Shown: in pieces, positions 55,419 to 61,981 of the stretch
How positions within the stretch are numbered: position 1 is the first letter of the stretch
Layout: every line of letters starts with the position of its first letter
Assembly (NCBI RefSeq): GCF_020510685.1
Contig: NZ_CP075185.1
Span: forward strand, 124,001 to 188,000
Length of the DNA stretch: 64,000 nucleotides
Direction: 5' to 3'
Origin: Dechloromonas denitrificans
GTDB lineage: Bacteria; Pseudomonadota; Gammaproteobacteria; Burkholderiales; Rhodocyclaceae
Notes under the pieces: model-generated
The model's input: the letters and a program-made list of their open reading frames with translations, nothing else
The model's database searches: none
What the model was told of the DNA's origin: nothing
Translations under genes and position numbers: made by a program

Positions 55419-56405
55419 ATGCGCAGATTCTCCGTTGCAGCCGATACAGTGATTCAACCGATCAAGACCCGCCTCGACGATTTTCGGCAACAAACCCGCG
55501 TCCAGGCCGGTTCGCTCATCATCTCCATGTTTGGCGACGCCATCCTGCCGCGTGGCGGGCGGGTCTGGCTCGGCAGCCTGATCCGTCTGCTCGAACCGCT
55601 GGAACTCAACGAGCGGCTGGTTCGCACCTCGGTCTTTCGGCTCGCCAAGGAAGAATGGTTGCGCACCGAAACGGTCGGCCGGCGCGCCGACTACGTGCTG
55701 ACCAATTCCGGGCGGCGGCGTTTCGAAGAGGCCTCGCGCCACATCTACGCTTCGCATGCGCCGCTCTGGGATCGCCGCTGGCGGCTGATTCTGGCGGTCG
55801 GCGAGTTCGAGCCGAAGGAGCGCGAGCGACTGCGCCAGGCGCTGTTCTGGCAAGGCTTCGGGGTGCTCGGCGCCGATTGTTTCGTGCATCCCTCGGCCGA
55901 TCTGACCGCCGCCTTCGATGCGCTGGTCGCCGAAGGCCTGTCAGGCTATCTCGACCGCCTGATGCCGCTGCTTGCGGCCGATTCGCGCTCCGGGCTGTCG
56001 GCCAACGACGCCGATCTGGTCCGCCGGGCCTGGAATCTCGATGCGCTGGCCAGCGCCTACAGCGAGTTCGTCGCGACCTACCTGCCGGCCCTCGCCGAAT
56101 TGCGCCGCGACCGCCAGGCCGAGGTCGGCGAGGAAGACGCCTTCCTGTTGCGCACGCTATTGATCCACGACTACCGTCGTCTGCTGCTGCGCGACCCGGA
56201 ACTGCCCGACGTGCTGCTGCCGGTCGACTGGCCCGGCCAGAAGGCCCGGTTGTTGTGCAAGGAACTCTACCGCCGCCTGGTGCCCGCCTCGGAGCGGCAT
56301 CTCGACCACTTGCTGACGCTCGCCGACGGCACCAACCCGCCCTGCGATCCCTCCTACGCCGACCGCTTTCCCCAGGACGACCCGCTGGCCGCGATGGCGC
56401 TGTAA
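55419..56405 (+). CDS. paaX: Phenylacetyl-CoA-responsive repressor
   Basis: A 328-residue PaaX-family regulator: N-terminal winged helix ('QAGSLIISMFGDAILPRGGR', 'SLIRLLEPLELNERLVRTSV', 'RLAKEEWLRTE'), central 'LWDRRWRLILAVGEFEPKER' and C-terminal 'LLRTLLIHDYRRLLLRDPELP'. PaaX represses paa genes until phenylacetyl-CoA binds. It is the third gene of the plus-strand unit, 44 bp after the reductase, so the new oxygenase and the repressor are probably cotranscribed and autoregulated. Confidence 0.93.
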   Translation: MRRFSVAADTVIQPIKTRLDDFRQQTRVQAGSLIISMFGDAILPRGGRVWLGSLIRLLEPLELNERLVRTSVFRLAKEEWLRTETVGRRADYVLTNSGRRRFEEASRHIYASHAPLWDRRWRLILAVGEFEPKERERLRQALFWQGFGVLGADCFVHPSADLTAAFDALVAEGLSGYLDRLMPLLAADSRSGLSANDADLVRRAWNLDALASAYSEFVATYLPALAELRRDRQAEVGEEDAFLLRTLLIHDYRRLLLRDPELPDVLLPVDWPGQKARLLCKELYRRLVPASERHLDHLLTLADGTNPPCDPSYADRFPQDDPLAAMAL

Positions 56406-56469
56406 CGGCGGCCAGGTGGAATCAGTCCGGCCGGCCGCCGATCGCCGACGGACGAGCCTGCCAGCCAGA

Positions 56470-57285
56470 TCAAGCGGGCGGGCTGACCGGCAGGATCGGC
56501 GTGTAATCGCCGTAGCCATCCGGCCACGGGGTCAGGATGTCGAACCCGCTGTCGGTGACCAGCACGGTATGTTCCCACTGCGCGGAGAGGGAGCGATCCT
56601 TGGTTACTACGGTCCATTCGTCGGGCAAGTGCGTGATTGCCGCCTTGCCGGCGTTAATCATCGGCTCGATGGTAAATATCATCCCCGGCTCGAGCTTGAG
56701 TCCCTTGCCCGGTTGGCCGACATGCAGCACCTGCGGATCATCGTGGTAGATGGTGCCGATGCCATGCCCGCAGTATTCGCGAACGACGCTGAAGCCCTCG
56801 CGCTGGGCGACGGTCTGGATGGCATGACCGACATCACCCAGCGTGGCGCCCGGGCGAACCTGCCGAATGCCCGCCCGCATCGCTTCGTAGGTCGTTCGGA
56901 CCAGGCGTTTTGCCAGCGTGCTGGGGTTGCCGACGAGGTACATCCGGCTGGTATCGCCAAACCAGCCATCCTTGATGATGGCGACGTCGATATTGACGAT
57001 ATCCCCATCCTTCAGCTTCTTGTCGGACGGAATTCCATGGCAAATGACATGATTGACCGACGCACAAATGGTCTTCGGGTAGCCGTGATAGCCGACATTG
57101 GCCGGAATCGCCTGCTGCACATCGACGATGTAATCGTGGCAGAGCTTGTCCAGTTGATCGGTCGTGACGCCCGCTTTGACGTGCGGGGCAATCATCCGCA
57201 AGACATCGGCCGCCAGCATGCCGGCCCGCCGGGCCATGGCAATTTCGGATTCCGTCCTTATCGTGACCTGTCCGGAAGCGCTCAT
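56470..57285 (-). CDS. map: Methionine aminopeptidase type I, coupled to a ParD-like gene
   Basis: A 271-residue metalloprotease with the full MAP set: 'SVNHVICHGIPSDKKLKDGD', two aspartates in 'NIDVAIIKDGWFGDTSRM', histidine in 'YCGHGIGTIYHDDP', and glutamates in 'FTIEPMI' and 'WEHTVLV'. It removes N-terminal methionine from nascent proteins. The ATG at 57285 overlaps the stop of the ParD-like gene (ATGA). The usual housekeeping map sits beside rpsB; this copy is instead coupled to an antitoxin-like gene, so it may be a second, specialised copy. Confidence 0.93.
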   Translation of the reverse strand: MSASGQVTIRTESEIAMARRAGMLAADVLRMIAPHVKAGVTTDQLDKLCHDYIVDVQQAIPANVGYHGYPKTICASVNHVICHGIPSDKKLKDGDIVNIDVAIIKDGWFGDTSRMYLVGNPSTLAKRLVRTTYEAMRAGIRQVRPGATLGDVGHAIQTVAQREGFSVVREYCGHGIGTIYHDDPQVLHVGQPGKGLKLEPGMIFTIEPMINAGKAAITHLPDEWTVVTKDRSLSAQWEHTVLVTDSGFDILTPWPDGYGDYTPILPVSPPA

Positions 57286-57512
57286 GCTGCCACAACCGAC
57301 AAAGCGCCATTGCCAAGCGCCTGCCCCTCGGCCTGCTGTTCCGCCTGGACAAGCAACTGGCAAATGTCGGCATAGCGCAGGTTCGGATTCAACTCGGCAA
57401 GCATCCCGACGCGAAGCCAATGCTCGGCCTGCGCATTGATCGAGCGACTCAGCGCGCCACTGGTCAGACGCAAGTTCTCATGCATCCGCTCTGAAATTTT
57501 GACGATTCCCAT
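57282..57512 (-). CDS. ParD-like antitoxin-family protein
   Basis: A 76-residue protein with a ribbon-helix-helix-like beginning ('MGIVKISERMHENLRLTSGA', then 'LSRSINAQAEHWLRVGMLAE'), as in the ParD_like family, and a helical C terminus. It begins at the ATG at 57512; the longer upstream frame runs through the operator and is rejected. It is translationally coupled to map. A perfect inverted repeat 23 bp upstream suggests autoregulation. Confidence 0.8.
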   Translation of the reverse strand: MGIVKISERMHENLRLTSGALSRSINAQAEHWLRVGMLAELNPNLRYADICQLLVQAEQQAEGQALGNGALSVVAA

Positions 57513-57534
57513 CAGATCACCGATATATGGTTTG

Positions 57535-57549
57535 TATACGGTTCGTATA
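57535..57549. promoter_or_regulatory. Inverted repeat, likely operator of the ParD-like/map operon
   Basis: TATACG-GTT-CGTATA is a perfect 6-bp inverted repeat with a 3-nt spacer, embedded in an A/T-rich stretch just upstream of the ParD-like start codon. Size and position are those of a ribbon-helix-helix antitoxin operator. Confidence 0.6.
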
Positions 57550-57902
57550 TTACCAGATGCGCGGCTGCGTTGGTTTCCTTCGGGCAACGTGGGGGGGCCT
57601 TGTTGCCGCTGAGTGCGGAATATCAGGTGAGTTGACCATGAATTCTCAACAATGCTGACCAGCAAATATCATGCGCCTGGCCAACTCCGCATAGTGGCAA
57701 TGAAAATGCCATCAGGCAGACATCGGCCAGGAGCGGTTCCTCAGGAAGTCGCCACATATCGGACGTTGGCCCGGTCCGTATGATTGTTGATTGATAAGGA
57801 GACCGGCATCGGATAATCTCCATGTTATTCAAAAACTTACAGGCGATGCAATCGTGTCCGTATTATTAGCAATAACGCTGACGTTTCTGTACCTGAATAA
57901 CT
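57550..57902. other. Gene-free left flank of the cassette array
   Basis: About 350 bp with no supported gene. GC content falls along this stretch. No integron integrase and no recognisable attI or attC stem-loop were found here. It ends at GTTGGAT (57903-57909), the first cassette boundary. A weak TTGATT/GATAAT pair (57787-57817, 19-nt spacing) could serve as a promoter for the array, but this is uncertain. Confidence 0.5.
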
Positions 57903-57903
57903 G

Positions 57904-59104
57904 TTGGATTGCATATGAACCCTAATCGCGCATTCGGTGTTGGATGCTTTCATTTTGGCTACCGCAAGGCGGTTCCGTATCGCTTTTCGGCGTCCGACTA
58001 TGTCAGTGATGTTAAGAAGGCGTTGTCTTCGCTCTCCTCTCTGAGTGAGTTGGAAGTTTCTTTCTTCGAAGAACTGTGCGAGCCATTTGAGGTCGCCGAT
58101 AAGGCGCCAAGCTTATTAGACGACGGAGATTATTTTCCGGGCGTCATGGGGCTGACTATCACCTTTACGGTTTTCATCCCATTCAGAGTTCAATCAGAAC
58201 TGTTCCCGAACGAATCCGTCGAAATGCAAACGACGACGGAGACATTCCGGGTTTCAGTTCGAGACTCATTTCATGGCCCATTTAGTTTCGTTGAATGCAT
58301 AGGAGCTACAGACCTATGCAGCCCATCCGATTCAGTACGCCTGCTTAGGGTCTACCTTGAACGAGAGTTCGAGAAGCTCGCTACGCCGGTTTCCTTCGAA
58401 TACCTCGGGCCGTCGCCATTTCATGCTGATTTCTTCCTGCGTCCTGGCGAAGCCACTTTGGATCAATCCTTTGTGCTAGAGGAAACCAAACGACGTGGCT
58501 ATAACGATCTCATTTTCAAGTACAGCCAGAACCAATCGCCCGACAAAGCACTCGACGATCTCCTTGGTGAGTTGAGTGGCGAGCTCAGCTTGTTCTACGA
58601 GATTCAGCGAAGAGCCGTTCGTTTAATGCACGCCGGAGACAACCTAACAGCTAATTGGCAAGCCCTTCAGTCAATTGCGACGCCAAGCATAGGACTATTC
58701 GATGTGCGTTCTCGAATACGCGTCCACAGAGAGGCTCAGGCTCTTGTCTCCGACGCTTATACGTTGCAGGCCCAATACGCAGTCGAAGAGCAGCAGGTTC
58801 AGCGAGACATTGCATCAACCTACGAAAAAGGGGTCGCAACGTATCTTGAAAAGTACATCTGTGATCGCAGTGAAAAACTTCCTATGTACCCTGTCGAATC
58901 GATAGTGAAATGGGGCGAGCACGTTGTGGGGTCGTCACTGAAATCGGCGGAGATTGCCGCGGTGGTCCTATCGGCGATTGGCGGCGGAATCATAGGCTCG
59001 TTGCTGACTTCACTAATGTCGCGTGGTGTATGACACTGCAATCCAACCCGGCAGTCCACACGGACGCTGCGCGATAAAGCCGCGCAGCGCCGGTGACTTC
59101 TACG
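57904..59104 (+). mobile_element. Integron gene cassette A
   Basis: The boundary G^TTGGAT at 57903-57909 is the exact reverse complement of the R'' site ATCCAAC (59041-59047) of the attC at the other end, as expected for the two halves of one attC that were split on integration. Length 1201 bp, a single plus-strand gene starting 11 nt after the boundary. Base composition is A/T-richer than the host. Confidence 0.8.
57915..59033 (+). CDS. Cassette-borne protein of unknown function with C-terminal TM helix
   Basis: A 372-residue protein with no recognised domain. The N-terminal two thirds are mixed alpha/beta and rich in aromatic and charged residues; residues about 230-330 are helical and possibly coiled-coil ('EAQALVSDAYTLQAQYAVEE'), and a glycine-rich TM helix closes the protein ('AAVVLSAIGGGIIGSLLTSL'), suggesting a tail-anchored cytoplasmic protein. 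The ATG at 57915 is preferred over the in-frame TTG at 57909 that overlaps the boundary. Codon use differs from the chromosome, consistent with cassette capture. Confidence 0.8.
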   Translation: MNPNRAFGVGCFHFGYRKAVPYRFSASDYVSDVKKALSSLSSLSELEVSFFEELCEPFEVADKAPSLLDDGDYFPGVMGLTITFTVFIPFRVQSELFPNESVEMQTTTETFRVSVRDSFHGPFSFVECIGATDLCSPSDSVRLLRVYLEREFEKLATPVSFEYLGPSPFHADFFLRPGEATLDQSFVLEETKRRGYNDLIFKYSQNQSPDKALDDLLGELSGELSLFYEIQRRAVRLMHAGDNLTANWQALQSIATPSIGLFDVRSRIRVHREAQALVSDAYTLQAQYAVEEQQVQRDIASTYEKGVATYLEKYICDRSEKLPMYPVESIVKWGEHVVGSSLKSAEIAAVVLSAIGGGIIGSLLTSLMSRGV

Positions 59105-59110
59105 TTGGGC
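59041..59110 (+). other. attC site of cassette A
   Basis: A 70-bp imperfect palindrome. R'' is ATCCAAC (59041-59047) and R' is GTTGGGC (59104-59110); the core hairpin pairs GCTGCGCG with CGCGCAGC around ATAAAGC, flanked by further pairing with an unpaired A in one arm, the extrahelical-base asymmetry typical of attC. It begins 7 nt after the stop codon of the cassette gene. Confidence 0.85.
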
Positions 59111-59175
59111 ACCCACAGCCGTACCCCTTTAGCTATTTCGTTGTTTGTTTCCACCCAGTTAGGAGCACAGAGAAA

Positions 59176-59361
59176 ATGACCAAGTACAGAGTGACGATCA
59201 AATATGGAAATCCGGGGGAATACAAAAACGCCTCTCAATACATTACGGTCGAGGCGGAGAGTGAATCGACTGCAATGCAGCTAGCCGTCAACAAGTTCAA
59301 GAGCAGCAACGCCGCATACAGGAACAAAGAAGCAGAGGCAGTGAAGATCGAGAAGATCTAG
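59176..59361 (+). CDS. Small cassette protein B
   Basis: A 61-residue protein starting at an ATG with AGGAG 10 nt upstream. The pattern is beta-beta-alpha ('KYRVTIKYG', 'QYITVEAESESTAMQLAVNK') and ends lysine/glutamate-rich. It is recognisably similar in layout to the protein of the next cassette (conserved Y-x-V-x-I, V-x-A-x-S-x3-A, K-x-SN). Function unknown. It lies 65 nt after the boundary at 59104-59110. Confidence 0.65.
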   Translation: MTKYRVTIKYGNPGEYKNASQYITVEAESESTAMQLAVNKFKSSNAAYRNKEAEAVKIEKI

Positions 59362-59393
59362 GCAAATATGGCAATGTTCATGGGAAACCAATT

Positions 59394-59405
59394 CCAACGT
59401 TGGGC
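59394..59405 (+). other. Apparent cassette boundary with no attC stem
   Basis: CCAAC is joined directly to GTTGGGC, so an R''-like and an R' core meet with none of the usual intervening palindrome. GTTGGGC is identical to the boundary at 59104-59110. This may be an attC whose stem has been deleted, or the two small genes may share one cassette. Confidence 0.45.
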
Positions 59406-59434
59406 TTCATTAATTGCTTTAGGAGGGCATCAAG

Positions 59435-59698
59435 ATGGAGGTTTACAAGGTTTACATCCACACCGAAGACGATCCTCATGTTTCGGAGATGGTCGTTGCA
59501 GCCTCCTCGAAAAAGGAAGCCGAGTCTCGCGCGCTTGAGCACGTCAAGAGAAGCAACCCTCACAAAGGCTACCGAACAACCGAGGAATCGAAAGACCTCA
59601 CCAAGGTTCTCTATGCCAAAAAAGCTGGCACAAACGGCTGCCTTGTTATTCATAGGGTTCCGCTTGAGGTTTTCAAGCGAGTGAAAGGCATCGCCTAG
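59435..59698 (+). CDS. Small cassette protein C
   Basis: An 87-residue protein with a strong ribosome-binding site (AGGAGG, 8 nt from the ATG). Layout is beta-beta-alpha: 'VYKVYIHTED', 'EMVVAASSKKEAESRALEHV', 'KRSNPHKGYRTTEESK', followed by an extra strand. It resembles protein B just upstream, so the two are probably distant relatives. No known family recognised. Its stop is 4 nt before the R'' of the next attC. Confidence 0.7.
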   Translation: MEVYKVYIHTEDDPHVSEMVVAASSKKEAESRALEHVKRSNPHKGYRTTEESKDLTKVLYAKKAGTNGCLVIHRVPLEVFKRVKGIA

Positions 59699-59702
59699 TC
59701 AT

Positions 59703-59769
59703 GCCCAACAATCAGCTCCAGCCGACCGTCGAAAAGCTACGCTTTTTGCCGTCGGCTGAGCTAGCTACA
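59703..59769 (+). other. attC site of cassette C, interrupted by an IS
   Basis: R'' is GCCCAAC (59703-59709), the reverse complement of the cassette start GTTGGGC. The stem pairs AGCTC-c-AGCCGAC with GTCGGCTGAGCT, leaving one unpaired C as an extrahelical base. The normal R' is not found; after TAGCTACA the sequence passes into the IS end. The missing right part, with GTTAGAG, appears beyond the IS at 61274-61280. Confidence 0.75.
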
Positions 59770-59780
59770 AGGGCTTCCCC
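59770..59780. repeat. Left subterminal inverted repeat of the IS
   Basis: AGGGCTTCCCC, matching the reverse complement of the right end (AGGGACTTCCCC) with one extra base in the latter. Confidence 0.7.
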
Positions 59781-59884
59781 ATTCTCCGCAAGCGTTCTGA
59801 AGTTTTATCGTTTCATTCCTGATCCTGTTTTCCTGCTGTTCATCGATTCCTGCTGTGTTGGTGCGAGAAGGTGAAGGACTGCGG

Positions 59885-60020
59885 TACTACAACCGGTCAT
59901 CTTGGGCTTTTGCCCGGACCCTGATGAAAGACGCGCGCGGGGGCCTCATTCGTTAGCCGGGAGTCACTTGCCTCCCCTGTAGCTAATCAGGCTCTCCCCG
60001 CGCGGGTCCAACCCGCTTCA
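59885..60020 (-). ncRNA. Putative bridge RNA of the IS110-family element
   Basis: Non-coding end of the IS downstream of the transposase. The region 59934-60004 folds as an internal loop: outer stem CGCGCGGGG/CCCCGCGCG plus GCCT/AGGC, inner hairpin GGGAG/CTCCC (59959-59976). One loop strand holds CATTCGTTAG (59947-59956), identical to the right flank of the insertion (61269-61278). The other holds TGTAGCTA (59978-59985), the reverse complement of the left flank TAGCTACA (59762-59769). Both matches include the candidate CA core, as expected for the target loop of a bridge RNA. A second hairpin (GGGC/GCCC, 59904-59915) with TGAAAG, complementary to CTTTCA at the right IS end, could be the donor loop. 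Strand and limits are inferred. Confidence 0.6.
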
Positions 60021-60119
60021 CATCAACGCTGGCAGTGCTTCGCTGGTCTTAGGCCGCCAGCGAACGGCCGGTGATTCCTTTCCTGTTTTTCCCTATCGAC
60101 GCTTTTGCTTTTCCATCGC

Positions 60120-61166
60120 CTATTCAGTGGTGAGACGAAAATCTTCGCCATAGTGCATGACCGCCCAGGCCAGCCGCAGGTTCTTGGCGGCAATGGCGAC
60201 CGCCGCTTTCCAGTAACCCCGTCGCTCAGCCAGGTTTCTGGCCCAGCGACTGAACCTATCCAGCTTCTCGCCGAGGCCGGAGAGAACGGCGCGGGCGCCC
60301 ATGACGAGCAGACTGCGTAGGTAGGCATCGCCGGCTTTGGTGATCCTGCCCAGCCGGGCTTTACCACCACTGCTGTATTGGCCGGGGACAAGGCCGGCCC
60401 AGGCGGCGAGTTGCCGACCATTTTTGAAGTCGTGACCGCCGCCCAGGCTAGCGACCAGGGCACTGGCCGTGGTCGGACCGATGCCGGGGAGTTGCATCAG
60501 GCGCCGGCTGCGCTGGTCTTGTTTGGCTGCCTCGGCAATGGCTTTGTCGTCCCCCAAGAGGACTTCCTTCGGGGCGTACTCGTCGATGCGTTCATTGAGG
60601 CGGTCGGCGTGTACGAGCAGGTCGCCGACACAGCGGTTGGCCCAGCCGGGCAGTGCTTCAAGGTGGGCACCGATTTCCCGGCGCAGGCGTTCGACTTTCT
60701 GCGGCAGAACAATGCCGAACTCGCTGATCAGGCCACGCAGGCGGTTATAGAGCGCCGTGCGTTCTTCGATGAAGCCTTGCCGGGTGCGATGCAGGCAGAG
60801 GATGGCTTGTTGATCGACGTCCTTGACCGGCACGAAACGCATGTTGGGCCGGGTAACGGCTTCGCAGATGGCAGCGGCATCGGCGGCGTCGTTCTTGCCG
60901 CGCTTGCCGCTCATCCGGTAGGGTGCGACGAACTTGGGCGCCATCAGTTTGACGGTGTGACCGAAGCGACTGAACTGCCGGGCCCAGTAGTGGGCGCCGG
61001 AGCAGGCTTCCATGCCGATCAGGCAGGGTGGCAGATTGGCGACCGTCTCCAGCAATTGGCCGCGAACCACCTTGGGCTTGATGAAAACCGCCTTGCCGCT
61101 CTGGTCAACGCCATGCAAAGCGAATACATTCTTGGCGAGATCGATGCCTACGGTGACAATATTCAT
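60120..61166 (-). CDS. IS110-family transposase (DEDD/serine recombinase)
   Basis: A 348-residue transposase. The N-terminal RuvC-like DEDD domain shows 'IVTVGIDLAKNVFALHG', 'IGMEACSGAHYWARQ' and 'GKRGKNDAADAAAICEA'; the C-terminal Transposase_20 domain shows 'LPGIGPTTASALVASLGGG', 'AWAGLVPGQYSSGGKARLG' with the catalytic serine, and 'RLLVMGARAVL'-like helix. The ATG at 61166 has an AAGGGGAAG ribosome-binding site. No frameshift or stop, so it is potentially active. IS110 enzymes insert under guidance of an RNA encoded by the element. Confidence 0.93.
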   Translation of the reverse strand: MNIVTVGIDLAKNVFALHGVDQSGKAVFIKPKVVRGQLLETVANLPPCLIGMEACSGAHYWARQFSRFGHTVKLMAPKFVAPYRMSGKRGKNDAADAAAICEAVTRPNMRFVPVKDVDQQAILCLHRTRQGFIEERTALYNRLRGLISEFGIVLPQKVERLRREIGAHLEALPGWANRCVGDLLVHADRLNERIDEYAPKEVLLGDDKAIAEAAKQDQRSRRLMQLPGIGPTTASALVASLGGGHDFKNGRQLAAWAGLVPGQYSSGGKARLGRITKAGDAYLRSLLVMGARAVLSGLGEKLDRFSRWARNLAERRGYWKAAVAIAAKNLRLAWAVMHYGEDFRLTTE

Positions 61167-61254
61167 GGACTTCCCCTTTCGAACGAATGATTTGGTGTGG
61201 AAACTCAATCATGGCAGCAACTGCTGCCGGCGGCTTCCGCCGCTAATTCGGGAC

Positions 61255-61266
61255 GGGGAAGTCCCT
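61255..61266. repeat. Right subterminal inverted repeat of the IS
   Basis: GGGGAAGTCCCT, inverted relative to the left end; it is followed by TT, the candidate core CA (61269-61270) and then the resumed attC sequence TTCGTTAGAG. Confidence 0.7.
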
Positions 61267-61274
61267 TTCATTCG

Positions 61275-61981
61275 TTAGAGCACCTATGGTTCGCCAACTC
61301 AACATCTTTTTTTTGGTCGCCCTGTATGCAGGAGTCGCCTTGCCCCAGACAGAGCCAACGTATGTCCTGAAGCATGGGTGGATGCAATGCAATGACGAGA
61401 GAGACGTGATCGATATCGCAGACGCGTCGTCAACGGGCACCGAATGGTTCAAGACTATTTGGGCGAAGGTCGTCAAGGGAGCATGCACAGGAGGTATGCA
61501 ATTCCCGCAGCGCGTAACGTCTGTCATGGAAAAACGTACTCCGGCCGACCACACGTACTACTGCTTCAATCTCTTAGAACAGGGAGAGCTGTCCCCATCT
61601 GGAGATAGCCATATATTTCAAGTCGCCATCGGGGAACATCTATGTGCGCCAGCAAATATGGTCACCACTGTAGACGCGGAGCTAGCTGCTCGTACTGGCG
61701 ACTTTGATGTTGTCGCTGACTATGATGTATTCGTTTCCGCTACGTGCCGCGAAGGTGGCCTTGTTAAGGTGCACAAGAACGACGACGGAACGTGGTTTCG
61801 CACCTCGTTTGGCTTTCCATGGAAGAGGCCATATTTCATTGTAGATGTTCCCGCCGGACAGGATCAATCAAAAGCAATCAGAGATGGCTGCAAGGGCGCC
61901 GATGTGCAATGAATGTTTTCCGTGCTCTAACCGCTCAAGCGGACCTGCGCGAAAAGCCGCGCAGGTCCGCTTAGCTCCACG
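61275..61981 (+). mobile_element. Integron gene cassette D
   Basis: The boundary GTTAGAG (61274-61280) is the exact reverse complement of CTCTAAC (61925-61931), the R'' of the attC at the other end, which defines a 707-bp cassette. It contains one gene starting 11 nt after the boundary. R'' starts with C rather than the consensus purine, but the pairing between the two halves is perfect. Confidence 0.78.
61286..61912 (+). CDS. Cassette-borne secreted protein of unknown function
   Basis: A 208-residue protein with a signal peptide (about residues 1-21, ending GVALPQ). The mature part has seven cysteines ('GWMQCNDERDV', 'GACTGGMQFPQ', 'YYCFNLLEQ', 'EHLCAPANM', 'VSATCREGG', 'IRDGCKGAD'), suggesting disulfide bonds, and no recognised domain. 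The ATG lies only 11 nt after the cassette boundary and no clear ribosome-binding site fits, as is common in cassettes. Base composition is A/T-richer than the chromosome. Confidence 0.78.
   Translation: MVRQLNIFFLVALYAGVALPQTEPTYVLKHGWMQCNDERDVIDIADASSTGTEWFKTIWAKVVKGACTGGMQFPQRVTSVMEKRTPADHTYYCFNLLEQGELSPSGDSHIFQVAIGEHLCAPANMVTTVDAELAARTGDFDVVADYDVFVSATCREGGLVKVHKNDDGTWFRTSFGFPWKRPYFIVDVPAGQDQSKAIRDGCKGADVQ

Larger units (their letters stand above)
59770..61268 (-). mobile_element. IS110-family (IS1111-like) insertion sequence in an attC
   Basis: About 1.5 kb containing one DEDD/serine transposase gene on the minus strand. The ends carry short subterminal inverted repeats: AGGGCTTCCCC (59770-59780) against GGGGAAGTCCCT (61255-61266). 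A CA dinucleotide is present on both sides (59768-59769 and 61269-61270) and is a candidate core; no longer target duplication is seen. The long non-coding part lies downstream of the transposase gene (350 bp) and only about 100 bp lies upstream, the layout of the IS1111 group. Location in an attC fits the known IS1111-attC elements. The exact ends may be off by a few bases. Confidence 0.8.

Noticed and set aside
57623..57832. 69-codon minus-strand open frame between the ParD-like gene and the cassette array
   Set aside because: No ribosome-binding site or family similarity, and the amino-acid pattern is not protein-like.
57550..57902. Possible attI site or integron integrase next to the first cassette
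   Set aside because: No integrase motifs in any frame and no recognisable attI features; the minus-strand genes nearby are the ParD-like gene and map.
59901..59931. Full assignment of a donor-binding loop in the putative bridge RNA
   Set aside because: A TGAAAG/CTTTCA match to the right IS end is present, but the partner guide for the left end could not be found convincingly, so only the target loop is claimed.
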